Source: Larix kaempferi
Lineage: Eukaryota > Streptophyta > Pinopsida > Pinales > Pinaceae
DNA length: 64,000 bases
Direction: 5' to 3'
NCBI GenBank assembly: GCA_027924585.1
Contig: BSBM01000140.1
Location: forward strand, 5,720,001-5,784,000
This document shows, in pieces, positions 1 to 12,003 of the stretch (position 1 is its first letter; each line of letters opens with the position of its first letter). The notes beneath the pieces were generated by a model that saw nothing but the letters and a program-made list of their open reading frames with translations, ran no database searches and was not told the origin of the DNA. A program made the translations under genes and the position numbers.

Positions 1-369
1 TAATAATTTCCTTTCTATCTAATGTGCGGGGATACTGTGTAGTGATTTAGGAACCGTAACCAAAATCATCCAACTACACTCTACGCGAGACTAATGGCGC
101 TGAGGAGTAAGTCCGTTCTGACTGCACGCCCCTCAACCTCGTACGTGACCAAACCATTATGGTCCCCCCCGTACGACTTCACACTCACCTTAGTAAAGAT
201 GATTGGATTTCAACTCGTGCGTGGAAATTATAGAGAGTCGTCATCGTCATCGCACTCTCATGTGTGCGTTTCTCGTTCTCTACGACCCTTTTTATTCCTT
301 TGTGAGTTTGTCGGTGAACCATTTCACCTGTCACTACACACATGCTCAGAGTACACATTAATAGCTCTT

Positions 370-600
370 CTCTCAATCATAATTATTTATTTCATAAATT
401 GTAAAACGTCCAACAAACATAATTTACTCATAATATCATAATTCATTCATAAACTGCTAATCGTTAAACAACCATAATTTACTCATAAACATCATAATCC
501 ATTTCATAAATTGCTAATTGTCAAGAAAACATATTTTACTCATAAACATCATAATCCAATTCATAAATTGCTAATCGTCAAGCAAACGTAATTTACTCAA
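370..600. repeat. 57-bp tandem repeat, about 4 copies
   Basis: Four degenerate copies of an AT-rich unit marked by the string CATAATTTACTCATAA. The marker starts near 418, 473, 530 and 587, giving spacings of 55, 57 and 57 bp. No coding potential is seen. The rest of 1-780 shows no recognisable gene; the short open frames there have no family motif. Confidence 0.75.
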
Positions 601-779
601 AAATATTGTTTAAACCAATGCTCTATACTAGAGCATAATCACCATATGGATCTCACATCATCCAATAGTTTTATTTGAATTGTTCATAATTGTCGATTTA
701 TTATTGATTTATTACACCGGGTCACTTGGAAAGTGCCCTCAAGGTCTCTAGACAGTCTAGGGGCATTACATGTTTTGAA

Positions 780-2960
780 ATGGATTGGTACAAGAATTGA
801 AAATACTTTTAAAACGAGAAAATTGTTTGTAACTTGAATTCAAAATAACTAAATATGTACACATTTAACTTGAAGTTGTACATTTAGCTTGATAATTTTT
901 CCAAGTAAAGTTTGAAAATCAAGTATCTGTATTTAACTTGTTAATTGTTAATAACTTGAAAGAACTTGTACATTTAACTTTAAAATTGATAGTAACTTGA
1001 AATTTGTTACATGGAAATTAACAAATTGAAAATTGCCAGTGACTTAAGACTTGGAGCTCACGTGAGGCTATGCAAATAATTTTTTGTAATTCCTTATTAT
1101 GGTAAGTTATATGGAAAAAAATATAACTTATCCATACATTCACGCATATAAAAAGTTGGTACAAGATGCTTTTAAAACAAGAAAATTGTTTGTAACTTAA
1201 ATTCAAAATAACTAAATATGTACATTTAATTTGAAGTTGTACATTTAGCTTAAGAATTGTTATAAGTAAACTTGATAATTGTTAATAAGTTGATAGAACT
1301 TGTACATTTAACTTTAAAATTGCTAGTAACTTGAATTTTTTTACATGGAAATTAACAAATTGAAATGAGACTGGAGCTCACATGAGGCTATGCAAAGATT
1401 TTTTTGTAATTCCTTATTATGGTAAGTTATAAGGAAACAATATATAACTTATCCATACATTCATGCATATAAAAAGTTGGTACAAGAATTGACAATTTAC
1501 TTTTAAAAGAAGAAAATTGTTTGTAACTTGAATTCAAAATAACTAAGTATGTGCATTTAACTTGAAGTTGTACATTTAGCTTGAGAATTGTTCTACGTAA
1601 AGTTTGAAAATCAAGTATATGGATTTAACTTGATAATTGTTAATAAGTTGGTAGAACTTGTACTTTTAACTTTAAAATTGCTCGTAACTTGAAATTTGTT
1701 ACATGGAAATTAACAAATTGAAAATTGCTACTCACTTGAGACTTGGAACTCACATGAGGCTATGCAAATAATTTTTTGTAATTTGTTATTATGGTAAGTT
1801 ATAAGGAAAAAAAATATAACATATCCATACATTCATTCATATAAAAAGTTGGTACAAGAATTGAAAATACTTTTAAAACAAGAAAAATGTTCATAACATG
1901 AATTCAAAATAACTAAATATGAACATTTAACTTGAAGTTGTACATTTAGCTTGAGAATTGTTCTAAGTAAAGTTTGAAAATCAAGTATATACATATTTAA
2001 CTTGATAATTGTTAATAAGTTGATAGAACTTGTACATTTATCTTTAAAATGGCTAGTAACTTGAAATTTGTGACATGTAAATTAACAAATTGAAAATTGC
2101 TAGTGACTTGAGAAAAATTTGGTACAAGTATTGAAAATACATTAAAAACAAGAAAATTGTTTGTAACTTAATTTCAAAATAATTAATATCTATTTAACTT
2201 GAAATTGTACATTTAGCTTGGGAATTGTTAGTAAAGTTTGAAAATCAAGTATACATTTAACTTGATAATTATTAATAACTTGATAGTTGTACATTGAACT
2301 TTAAAATTGCTAGTAACTTGAAATTTGATGTGGAAATTAACAAATTGAATATTGTGTGTGAATTGAATTTTCTAACTAATACATAATGATCCATTTAACT
2401 GAAAAATTGATACAAATTTTGAAATATAAATAACATATATACTTACTATAAGAAAAAAAAAACTTATCCCTACATTCATGTATAGAAAAAATTGGTACAT
2501 GAATTGAAAATACATTAAAAACAACATAATTGAATTTTTCAACTACTACATAATTATCACAATGTTCATTTTATTTGTTATCATTGAATTTTACATCTAA
2601 TACATAAGTATCAAAATATTCATTTCATTTGTTCTCAAACTGAATTTTCTAACTAATACATAACTATCAAAATGTTCATTTCAAATAAAATGACGGTAAG
2701 TTCAAATTAGACATTAATAGTTATTTCAATCAACAAATCTTGAGACTTGGAGCTCACATGAGGCTATACAAATATTTTTTTAACAAATAACAAAACAAGA
2801 ATTGTAATTACATTTAACTTGAAATTGTTAGTAACTTAGAAAATTGAAAATAGTTAAATATGTACATTTTAACTTAAAAATAGGGTGCAAGTGTACATTT
2901 AATTTGAAAATTGTTCCAATAAAATTGAAAATTGTTAGTCACATGAAAATTATCCATTTA
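780..2960. repeat. Degenerate satellite-like array, unit about 372 bp with shortened units
   Basis: The anchor TTGGTACAAG recurs at 785, 1156, 1477, 1849, 2119 and 2492, so spacings are 371, 321, 372, 270 and 373 bp. Each unit carries many AACTTGAA/ACATTTAACTTG strings, a GAGCTCACATGAGGCTATGC block and a TATAACTTATCCATACATTC block. The 321-bp unit lacks a piece around the AAAATCAAGTAT string, and the 270-bp unit lacks the GAGCTCACATGAGG block. A last partial copy of that block lies near 2750 and the homology fades by about 2960. No open frame of interest is present. Confidence 0.8.
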
Positions 2961-5012
2961 ACATGAAAATTGTTACAAAATTTGAAATATAAATAACAAA
3001 GTTATGAAATAAATAAGAATCTCATTACAAACAAATAGTAAATAATTTAGATTGTGAAATAGTTAATTATTTTTAAAAATTGTTACTAATTTTGCAATCT
3101 AAATAAGAAGTTGTTAAAAATCTTATTACAAACGAAATATATTAAGACTAAAATAAATAAATAAATAGTTAGTATATATAACAAATTATTAGAGAAAGGT
3201 AAAATATGAAATTTAAATTGGGTAGCATGTAATTCAAAGATTTACCTTGGTTGTCCTCCATTGGAATTTGTTGCACCAAAGGTGAATCTTCTTCTTTTCT
3301 CAATCTTTCTCTTTGTTGCCACATTCTTTCTCTATTCTTCTAACGCTCTTCATTGTTGTTTTGTTGATGAGCATGCTTCCTTTGTCGTTTTCTTTTGCTC
3401 CCCATCAAACTACAATGAAAACAAACAAAGAATTCTTCAAATTGTTATAACAAACATCAATATGTTAGTATTGAATTGAACAACAATAATACTTCTTACG
3501 TGTCTAATGGATTCTAATTGAACAACATCAAATTCACATAGCTCTAATTCAAAGTAAACTAACAATGATTTAAATAAGTGTTGTTTGGCAATTGTTTAGT
3601 GATTATATAGAGGTTGCATGTTGTGTTTGAGTGGGAATGGTGGTTGCAAACATTAATTGTCCAACTCCTTTCGTAGGATATTTTTTATTTTTATTTTACA
3701 CAGATAAATCCTCGATCGAGATTTTTTTTACAAAACATTGATCTAGCAATAAACCCCGATCAGGAGCTTTAAAAGACCTCAATTGAGGTCTATTTCAAAC
3801 CCTCGATCGAAGGCCTAAAAAACAGGCCGAAAGCCCTTTTCATTGCAGAAAGGAAATTTTTTATGCCTTTCACAGGCTTAAACTATGTCATTAAATGCAC
3901 ATTAATGGGAGGAATTGATACCATTGGATTCGTAAATGAATCCTCTATCCATATCCATATAATTTACGAATTTTTATCTTCGTATGTCATTTGTTTTTAA
4001 ATTTTTATTAAAGGTTACCCTAAAAAACCCTATCAACAACTTCGAATGAGCTCAAAGATAAATCAACAACATTCAAAATTCACATCCAAAAAACTTGAAA
4101 AAATATATAAGCGCTACATCAATGCATACTCTTCAAAATGGTATTCGTAGATTTTCAAATTATGTAAACAATCAAAATATTTGGCACACGCATGCACATG
4201 TGTGCAAAATGCGAATGAAATATTCACTGGCTAGTTTCGAAAAATAAAAATAAATATAATTTTTCGACGAAAATTAAAAGAAAAAAATGTACGCACTAGT
4301 GCATTCTGTCTAGATCATGTTCACATATTTCATTTTTTCAAATTATTACTTTAACATTAAATTATTTTTCACACACACAAGCCACTTATTAATTCCTCTT
4401 CAAATTTTTAAGGACATGCGTTTCATTAAATGAAAATTTGACACGATAAATGACATTGGTATATATTTAAAAAATATCATTGGAAATCCAACATAATTTT
4501 CTACATTTCGTTTTTTAACCGCATGTCGAAATTCATATGGAAAATATGAGTTTCGAGGGCTTCAATTTAATATATGGGTAAAATTTCCATTTTTCATCGC
4601 CATATTTGGCCAAAAAGAGTTACCCATATTCATGGAATCACCCTAAAGGAATAATATAGCCTAACGTTCCTCTCCCAACCATCATTGATATATTGTCCTC
4701 TCCCTTCCCACAAAATTTTTCAAACTAAAATAAAAAAACGTTTTTGTGTTAAGTTAGCATCCAACACTATATTGTGTGGTTTGATGTTGAAGTGTATGAT
4801 AAACTAATCAATATGCAATTCCATGAGTGGAAACTAAAGATATTGAGGTGAGAGAGCCTTCCTCCTCGAATCTCACCATATTCTCTATGTGGATCTCCAA
4901 ACTCTACTCTACTGATGCCTTCACTATGCATTCCATCATGAACATAGTTACTTGTTTAACAAATACCCTCCAAATTTATCAATTTTTTAGAGGTCACATT
5001 TAGTGGTTATTT
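2961..5012. other. AT-rich DNA without a recognised gene
   Basis: No coding region with a recognisable motif on either strand, apart from a short basic open stretch on the minus strand at 3245-3405. Between 3700 and 3810 three short self-complementary strings occur close together (CCTCGATCGAG, CCTCAATTGAGG, CCTCGATCGAAGG), which may be the remains of a foldback element. I could not define termini for it. Confidence 0.5.
3245..3405 (-). pseudogene. Short basic open stretch, possible exon remnant, family unknown
   Basis: Read on the minus strand this encodes about 50 codons that are very rich in Lys, Arg and Gln, beginning with a KRKRQRKHAHQQ string and continuing into a charged, helix-prone segment, with one in-frame TAG. 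It ends at a CAAG/GTAAAT sequence that could be a splice donor. Basic stretches like this occur at the N-terminus of some plant transposases and nuclear proteins, but there is no diagnostic motif, so no function is assigned. Confidence 0.2.
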
Positions 5013-5450
5013 AAACCCTCATTTCTAAAGGTAGTGTTATAAGTAGAACTCCTTTTTTCATGGATAAAATTACCACCTTCTGCAACCATGGCTTTAATAG
5101 CCTTGTAATATTGCCAACAAAAACCTTAAGATTGACCTATGAATCGAAAAACATTAATAATAGTAGCACCATTTTTTAAAGGTTAAAATTACAACTTCCT
5201 TGAAAACATTAATTGAACAATCCATATCATTGAAACTAGACATTTAAAATAACCCCCAAATCGAGAAGTGGTGTTCCCAATAGAACAACTCTTTTTTGTT
5301 GGATTTAAAATTATGTCTTTTTAAAATCATGGCCTTGAGAAATGGTGCCCTAATAACCAAAATATTAAAACAAATCCCAAATAAAGAAATAGGTGTTCTT
5401 AGTGACACCTTCTTTTTGGGGGCCTAAAATTGAAACATTTTTTAAAACAT
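5013..5450. repeat. Degenerate tandem repeat of about 122 bp, 3-4 copies
   Basis: Related segments start near 5013, 5132, 5251 and 5375. Each runs from a CCC-containing string with AGTGGTGTT through AGAAC, CTCTTTTTT and GGAT/GGCCTAAAATT, followed by an ATGGCCTT-like string. Similarity between copies is low, so this is an old array. No gene is seen. Confidence 0.5.
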
Positions 5451-6510
5451 ATCATAAATGTCCAACATTGTTGCAAACAAAATAATAATAGAAAAGGGAA
5501 AAGAAACTATGTTAGAGAAATGAAAAATAATAATAGAAATAAAAGGATAAAAAAGGGAAAAAACCAAAACTTGAAAAACATCTTCTTCTTCTTTTTTAAT
5601 TTAAAAGAAAAAAATTATTTAAATTAAAAAATAAATAAAAGGTCATAATTAAAAATAAAAAATAAGAATAAAAACTAACTCTCATTGTCCTTTTTTAGGA
5701 GTGGTCTATTTATTCAACATTTTGTACTTTCCAGTGGGTTTTGGTCGGAATGCGATAATTGTTTTTTGGTAAGATCTAAATTTGGAAGTATTCAGATTGT
5801 GTTTTTGAATTCATAAATAGATTCAACATCCTAAAATACTTCCATGGCATCTAGAGTATGTAATTCCCATAACTAATATATGTGATTCTAAGATGTTTTA
5901 CAGATTTCCAACTGGACTCCAAACAAAACAAGAGGGAAAACATAATTGGAAAAGGTTGAAAATGTAGGATATTTAGAGTACACCCTTTTTTATCTTTAAG
6001 ATATATATATTTTTTTTAATATTTAACAAAATGCATGTAGAAAAAAAATAAAAATAAAAATAAATACACCTAAATTCAATATTTTTTTAACATAAATGAT
6101 TAGAGGATTTATATTAAAAGGAATGAGGAAAACCTTATCATCCATGAAAACAACATTACAAGTTCATTACAAAATTCCTTGTACAATTATAGGGATTGAA
6201 AAATTCCTCAACCATGGGTATCCATAGAAAAAACATAACAATCCATACATATTAGCTCATTTAAATTTTGATATACTATCCTAAAATTAAAACATAACAA
6301 TAGTACATTAGATAAATAGAGATTTAAAAAGCACAATAAACCTCAAAAATTCTGAATTTCCTCCTCACCCTTGTATGGAGATGAACAAGGATCATTAAAC
6401 TTGACAAGGGTGGTTTGTTGCATAGTGTCCAATTCCATTGCATTCGAATTGGAGAATTCCCCCATGATAGAATGTCTATTAAACACATTATCTTGAATGC
6501 AGGCTTGGTG
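5451..6510. other. AT-rich DNA, no feature recognised
   Basis: Long A/T runs and simple AAAATAAAAATAA-type sequence. No family motif in any frame and no clear repeat boundary. The 3' end of the LINE to the right lies beyond this stretch. Confidence 0.5.
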
Positions 6511-6519
6511 CTATTCTCT

Positions 6520-6860
6520 ATTCAAAGCCAATTGCATCAACTTCTCTTCCTTCTTTTCTACCCTCCTCTCCATCCTCTCATGGATCCATTCCTCAAGATC
6601 AAGTTGACAACTTAAACACTCCAACATTTGCTCGATTTGGTCCAAATTTCCTTCAACTCACTGCACCATCTTCCTTAAGCCCCTAATATCCCCCATAGCA
6701 TGTTGTAGGACCATCACCCCTCCTTGGATGTTCTCCATCCTTCTCTCCAACCCAGGAAAGAAAAATTCATTTCTTTTATTATCCACGAGGTATGGAATTC
6801 CCTTCTTTGGCCACAAAAACACTTCCGACAGCCACCAAATACAAGCAATGCCTAAGAATT
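6520..6860 (-). pseudogene. Coiled-coil coding remnant of unknown origin
   Basis: On the minus strand about 105 codons read with a single internal TGA. The sequence is strongly helical and charged: a LERRMENIQGG segment, then LRKMVQ, then NLDQIEQMLECL and a Glu/Arg/Lys-rich tail. It resembles the coiled-coil part of a retrotransposon gag or a capsid-like ORF1, but no zinc knuckle or protease follows. It lies downstream of the LINE 3' end and so is probably not part of it. Function unknown. Confidence 0.35.
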
Positions 6861-7284
6861 AGAATGCAACCATTATAATGGGGATACTAGGCAAAGGAAT
6901 TTTTTATCTTCCTTCCTTCCACTTTCTAGATAAAATTCCCTTACCACAAATCACCAATCGCGATATTAGACCCATTTCTTACAACTTTGTAACAAACACC
7001 ATTACTCAAGAGGAAAATAATTTCCACCTCCAAACAATTTACCTTGAACAAGTAGAGAGCCATCCCTAAGCCTGAATTTATGCCATCAACACCCACTAGA
7101 TCCACTTCAAACTTCATTATGTTTTTCAAGTGAACCAGAGAAGGAAATATATGATGAGACTAGAGCACACAATGAAATGATTCCTTGAGCGTGTGAGTTC
7201 AATGGTGAAAATCCTATAGTCAACTGAGGAAAATCATGGCCATGTGCAACACTTGTCCCATGCATTATTCTTTAATTAAAATAT

Positions 7285-7725
7285 TAAACGGATTAACAAT
7301 AAACTTGCATTACCCCAACCTCATGTTGTTTTATTGTTGCATCAATGACTATGCCAATAATAAATATATTTTATGTGTTTAAGGATCCACTCCACCCTAG
7401 TTAGAATACAATTTTGTATCATCTAAGGCTAAAAGAGACCATTATGGAGTTGTTTGATGACCATAAGGGAATCCCTGAAAACTATCAATTGAGATATCCT
7501 CATTGATGAGATTAAATTTGATCCAAAATATATGGCATACATCTCAATGAATTTGTTGGTAGTGCATACGAGACCCTAAGAGAACCAAATCACTTGTTTT
7601 CCTCTAGTTTCAAAGAGAACACCCCCCCCTCGCACTTGCCACCCTTGGGTTTCTTTTGGAAGCACCATCAAATAATAGCCTAAATTCATCCTGGCTATTT
7701 ATCAATTGATGAAATTCTTTAGTAA
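7285..7725 (-). pseudogene. LINE RNase H domain, degenerate
   Basis: Minus-strand frames show the plant RNase H pattern: FDGASKRNP with the first catalytic Asp, then a GVLFETRG strand, then IEMYAIYFG with the Glu and ISQLIVFRDSLMVIKQL, where the usual GDS reads RDS but the Asp is kept. A later HSH..CNNKTT..WGNASLL segment matches the C-terminal His/Asn/Asp pattern of the domain. Frame changes (a run of G near 7622 for example) and stops break it. RNase H would remove RNA from the RNA-DNA hybrid during retrotransposition. It follows zf-RVT directly, as in plant L1 elements that carry this domain. Confidence 0.65.
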
Positions 7726-8087
7726 GGATTATGATATGCTAGCCTAATGAGGGAGATAAAGCATCCAATTTTGATTTATGTGAGTTCCTTGAAATTATAT
7801 CATTAACCTAAGATTTTTCCTTGGAAGTAAGAAATTCCTTTTCAATACTAGTTGCTCCTTTGGAAGCAAAACACTCATCCAGGGAGGCATTATCCTAAAT
7901 AGAAATTTGAGGTGGGGGAATAAGAACGTGATTGAATATTTCTTTGTTGCGAGTAGTACATAATTATGATCATAAGAATTTTAGTGAGGCTACACATATG
8001 TGCTTGAATAGATATTTGTTCTGAAGGGAGGATGGGTAATTATAATTCCAATGAAGGAAGAGATCCTTATAATTAGAGGGTATCAAA

Positions 8088-8405
8088 CTAACTTCCCAAT
8101 TCAAGATAAAATAACTCTTGAACTTGATAGGTATAAGCACATTCGAAGAAGAGATTCCTGGAAAAGTATTCCTCTCTTAAACACAAAACATAGAAAGAAG
8201 GCCCAACAATGTGCCTATTCCTTAAGTTATCAGCAGTAAGAAATTTCCCATGCACAAGAATCCAACAAAAAGCATTAATTGTTGGAAGACAATCTAAATT
8301 CCATATCTTCTTGCACATTGTTGAATAATAGAGGGTAGTTTGAGTTTGAATACAAATACTATATCCATATTTAATAGAATATACTTCTGATTTCCCCAAC
8401 CACAC
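8088..8405 (-). pseudogene. LINE zf-RVT (reverse-transcriptase zinc-binding) domain
   Basis: A 106-codon minus-strand stretch with the hallmark order of the zf-RVT domain: KKIWNLDCLPTINAFCWILVHGKFLTADNLRNR, then GPSFYVLCL, EE and LFFECAY. The Cys residues of the putative zinc site are largely kept. This domain sits between the reverse transcriptase and the RNase H in plant LINEs and probably binds nucleic acid. The frame is open over this part, but the copy is broken up- and downstream. Confidence 0.75.
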
Positions 8406-8701
8406 TAATCCTTGGTGGTATTATTTAGGGGAGAATATCCCTAAAGGAGCGTAATCATCATTTCCCAAGGATATTCCAACTCATGCAGGATATCCAAGCA
8501 TTTCCAATTTGAGCAGAAATCATCATCATTCAATACAGAAAGATCAAAGAGAGTTCTAATACCTTGAGTACTCATCCAATCACAAAGATAATCTAGCCTT
8601 GCTTTGTTTTAGAGAGGAGGTCTTACCATGATATTGTCTTCCCAAAGATCAATGTGCTTCCCAATGCCTGGGATCCAATATAAGCCACTTTGAATAAGAT
8701 C

Positions 8702-10300
8702 TCAAGCTACTCGAAGAAGGGACACAATGAAAGATTCAACTTCATCCCATGGTTGATTATCTAAGCAGTAGGCCCTTGTCCCTTTGAAATATTTTTTCTT
8801 GAGAGATTCCTTCCACCATTCCCTTCTTCCAGAGATCAATCTCCATACAATTTTGGCACCAAAAGCAATGTTGACCATCTTAATATTACGGATGCTAATA
8901 TCTCCATTAGAAATTGAGCTTCCAATAATATACCATTTAATGAGACTGAAGTTTATATAATTGTCCTTACCCCCTTTCCCAAAAAATATCCATATAATAT
9001 TAATAATTTCTTTCAAAGCAAATATAGGATCCAAAAGAGAGGAACATAAGAATATGGGAAAAGAGGAAAAAAAGATTGAATAAGAATAATCTTACCTCCT
9101 ATGTTCAGCCATTGAACCCCGTGAGAAGTCATCTTAGATTTCATTTTTTGAACAACAAATTCCCAATCCACCACCCTTACCTTGGAGAAAGATATAGGAT
9201 TTCCCAAATATCGAAAGGAGTACCAGTTATAGATAAACTGGTAACCAAAGAAACCATAGATATTTTGAAGAAGAATTGGAGTAACAACTAATCCATACAA
9301 CTTACTCTTTCCATTGTTTACCATGCCACCCGAAGCTCTGAAGAATTGATCTAGGATTACTTTAAACCTTATGGAATTAATCATGGCGGTGCCACCAAGA
9401 AATATAGTATCATCAACAAATTGAGAATGATTGATTTCTCAAAATCCTCTTGCAATAAGAATTCTTGCTAAGTTTCCATTGTCACCCTCTTTTGTTAAAG
9501 ACTGATTAAGAGCTTCATCCATAATAATATACAGAAAAGGGGAAAATGGAACTCTTTCCTTAATTTGTGAGAAACTTGAAATAAATTTGTTAGCTTTCCA
9601 TTTACTAGAGGTGTTATCCAAGGCTTGCTTGTACAAGCTTTGATCCATTTGATAAACAACGGTAACACTCCAAGTTTTTCAAGGACAAAGAAAAAAAATG
9701 ATGCCTCACTCTATCAAAGGATTTGGATAGATCCATCTTTATATCCATGCCTTTTTCTCACCTATTATAACTCGAATGAATATCCTCTTAAACAAGGACA
9801 ACGTGGTCATTGATTTGTCTAGCTGTCATAAATCCCCCTTGTGTTTCTGATATTATCCTGGGCGGGATTCTTTCAAGCTTGGAAGATAGAAAATTTGTCA
9901 GGATCTTGTATGTTGCATTACATGATGAAATAGGATAAAATTGATTGAATAATAGGGGCCTATATTCGTTAGGAACCAAGGTGATGAAAGAGAAATTAAT
10001 AGCTCCTCTAATTTTCTCCTTTCCCCGAGTCCCATTCAACATCCTCCATAGACAATTCTTGATTATTTCCTAAAAATATCTGAAAATTGAATGGAGAAAC
10101 CGTCGCAACCTAGAGATTTGTACAGATGAAGGATACAAACCACATATTTGACTTTTGCTTCCAAAATAAGGATTTCAATCCCAACCTTCTCTTCGTCACT
10201 GGGTAAATCAATGATTTTTCTAAGTAGAGCATAGCCATTGTTGGGAGAGGGATCAAGAGGTTCAGAATACAATTCCTAAAAAAAGAACCTTGCCTCCTTC
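8702..10300 (-). pseudogene. LINE reverse transcriptase, fragmented
   Basis: Several minus-strand frames together cover the L1 reverse transcriptase. The region starts with KSLGCDGFS at about 10090-10130 (family consensus KSPGPDGF), followed by YRPLLFNQFYPISSCNATYKILTNFL and ISETQGGFMTARQINDHV (about 9800-9960). The catalytic box reads FVDD at 9409-9420, followed by FLGG. The thumb region with a NGKSKLYG and GYQFI...YLGNPI pattern lies at 9100-9330. At least four frame breaks or stops separate these blocks, so no active enzyme is made. The linker at 10330-10450 keeps the LW...NT.FFHK pattern found between endonuclease and RT. Confidence 0.8.
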
Positions 10301-10779
10301 TTAATCTCATTGAATTGAGAGATAATTTCTCCATTGGGATTCTGAATTTCTTTAATATTATTTCTTACAAACCAAACTTTGGCATGTTTATGAAAGAAAG
10401 GAGTATTACAGTCACTAGAATTCAGCCATAGACTATGAGATTTTAAACATCATACTTCCTCTTCCCCCTTAAGACACAAGGGATTAAACCTAAAGAGAAT
10501 TAGAGGGCCAAATTTAACAAGGGAGTCAAGAGCAAGAAGCAAGTTTCGATGATCCAATAGAATCAAAGAAATTTTTTAGAAGAAATTAAAATATCATTTT
10601 CCAAGAAAGAGGAATGAACCAAAAACCTATATAAACAAGTAGCCGCATATCCTATCCCAATTTTGCAAATGTTCCAAGTAAATATCCCCTTATTAGGAAT
10701 GATATCCATCAAATTGTCCCAATTAGAAAGAGGATCCTCCAAATTTTTCTCGAATGGGTCCTTAACTTTAGTTCCTCCT

Positions 10780-11199
10780 TTTCTTCCTTCTAAGATATTT
10801 TGACATTAAATTCACCGACAATAATCAGGTTGTGAAGAGGGAAACGGTCGAGGAGGGATTTCAATGAATTCCATAATTCAATTTTGTCTCTATAACGTGT
10901 AGTCCCATACACATTACACAATCTAATTCTTTCCTTGGTTTCTCAATCCTCGATTTCTATCCATATCTAATGTAAATGAGGAAGTGTGCAACAAGATAGA
11001 AATTTTTACCATTCTAGAAGGTTTCCAATCCTCTAGATGAGCCCCTTGATCTGTCTGCCTTTCCTTTCCCAATTTTCAATATCTTAGGAATGAGGGTTCC
11101 TACTTCTTATTCCTCCATTTTGGTCTCTTGAATGAGTAAGAGGGAGATTCTATCCTTACAAATTAAATATTTCATTTCTTTAATTTTTTGCTTTCCCCT
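10780..11199 (-). pseudogene. LINE AP-endonuclease, truncated by LTR insertion
   Basis: On the minus strand an N-terminal KDRISLLLIQETKMEE segment (about 11110-11165) matches the start of the L1 endonuclease, including the metal-binding Glu of QETK. Further on, LHNLIIVGEFNV (about 10800-10840) matches the GDFN catalytic motif, with Asp replaced by Glu. The sequence upstream of QETK runs directly into an LTR at 11199/11200, so the insertion removed or displaced the very start. The enzyme would nick target DNA for target-primed reverse transcription; this copy is dead. Confidence 0.65.
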
Positions 11200-11239
11200 T
11201 GTAGCTAGGTTATTCACACTAGCTAGTGCAAAAATGCAC

Positions 11240-11267
11240 TTACTAAGAGTTATGGAACTCTTAGTAA
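11240..11267 (-). other. Conserved U5 hairpin in H LTR
   Basis: A 12-bp perfect stem, TTACTAAGAGTT paired with AACTCTTAGTAA over a 4-nt loop. It is the counterpart of the 28-nt hairpin at 59131-59158 in E and has the same length and place. Four pairs differ by compensatory double changes. A second 7-bp stem (11202-11208 with 11219-11225) lies at the LTR terminus. Confidence 0.75.
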
Positions 11268-11662
11268 CAGTTCGTGAATGTTAGATGCATACATGCAAAT
11301 TAAAAACAATAAGAGTTACTGCAGTAAATAAACATCAAAGCAAAAATATCAAGCATCCATTGATTAAACAGTCGACACAGAGATTATGAATCAAAGAATG
11401 CTTCTTTTGGTATTATGTAAAAACAAATTTACAGTGTGAATATTTTACCTCAAAGAGAAGAATACATGGGCCCTTGCATCCATAGAAATGGTGGTGCTCC
11501 AGGTCTCAGAGTTCTCTTTCTCTCCACCGAATGCTCACAGGTAGCCAAGAATCAACTATGTAGGGAAACTCAAGCTCAAATAAAGGCTAGGTTTTATGTA
11601 GGAATTTTGATAGAGTTTCAGTAAGGAAGACTGAATGTATATCAAATGGGGGCCTCCACCAC

Positions 11663-11672
11663 CTTTTTTATA
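11663..11672 (-). promoter_or_regulatory. TATA box of H LTR
   Basis: Minus strand TATAAAAAAGG followed at once by TGGTGGAGGCCCCC, the same arrangement as TATAAATAGG and TGATGGAGACCCC in the LTR of E. It marks the likely Pol II start of H, directing transcription leftwards. Confidence 0.6.
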
Positions 11673-11987
11673 GAATTTTTGGTTGATGGTATTTTTCCTT
11701 TGGTTTTGGGAAACCACTAGTATTGGTAAGTGATTTTTTATATTTTCCCTCCTTTTTCTTGATTATGAATATTTTCCCCATTTTTTCTTTTTCTTTTCTT
11801 TTATTTTGGGGTTTTTTCCTATTTTGGAGAAATTTGCTTAATTTTCTTGAGTGAAATAATGATTTTTTCCCATATGGTTATAAACTTAGGGATTTTGGGT
11901 TGATGGAGGCCAAATGCTAGGAAAAAGGGATGAAAAGGTTATGTGACTAGGGGTATGAACTAGGTGATCAACTTTTTGGTGTTAACA

Positions 11988-12003
11988 AATTGCCCCCTGA
12001 TGT
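11988..12003 (-). other. Polypurine tract of element H
   Basis: Minus strand CATCAGGGGGCAATT directly precedes the LTR start TGTTAACACC. This is where plus-strand DNA synthesis of the element would be primed, and it fixes the LTR as the 3' copy. Confidence 0.6.

Larger units (their letters stand above)
7150..11199 (-). mobile_element. L1-type LINE with C-terminal RNase H, 5' end cut off
   Basis: An old non-LTR retrotransposon read on the minus strand. Going leftwards it shows an AP-endonuclease (10780-11199), a linker, a reverse transcriptase (8702-10300), a zf-RVT domain (8088-8405) and an RNase H domain (7285-7725). That domain order is known in some plant L1 lineages. The 5' side stops abruptly at 11199/11200, where an LTR begins, so the first codons of the endonuclease and ORF1 are missing here. 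The 3' end is not precise; no clear poly(A) was found. Many stops and frameshifts make it non-functional. Confidence 0.8.
11200..11987 (-). mobile_element. 3' LTR of minus-strand element H (E/G family)
   Basis: A 788-bp LTR. Read on the minus strand it begins TGTTAACACCAAAAAGTTG and ends CCTAGCTACA. The LTR of element E (58449-59198) begins TGTTAACACTCAAAAAGTG and ends ACCCTAGCTACA, and both share a TATA box followed by a GGTGRTGGAGRCCCC string and two terminal hairpins. A purine tract on the minus strand adjoins its U3 end (11988-12003), so this is the 3' LTR and the element body lies to the right. The left flank is LINE endonuclease; flanking CCCCT (11195-11199) is the expected TSD, but its partner was not found. 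Confidence 0.8.

Noticed and set aside
94-441. A 115-codon plus-strand open frame
   Set aside because: No motif, no promoter or intron evidence, and composition like the surroundings; such lengths occur by chance.
3261-3479. Plus-strand open frame with a hydrophobic stretch like a signal peptide
   Set aside because: It is the reverse of a Lys/Glu-rich minus-strand stretch; hydrophobic runs arise that way, and there is no supporting context.
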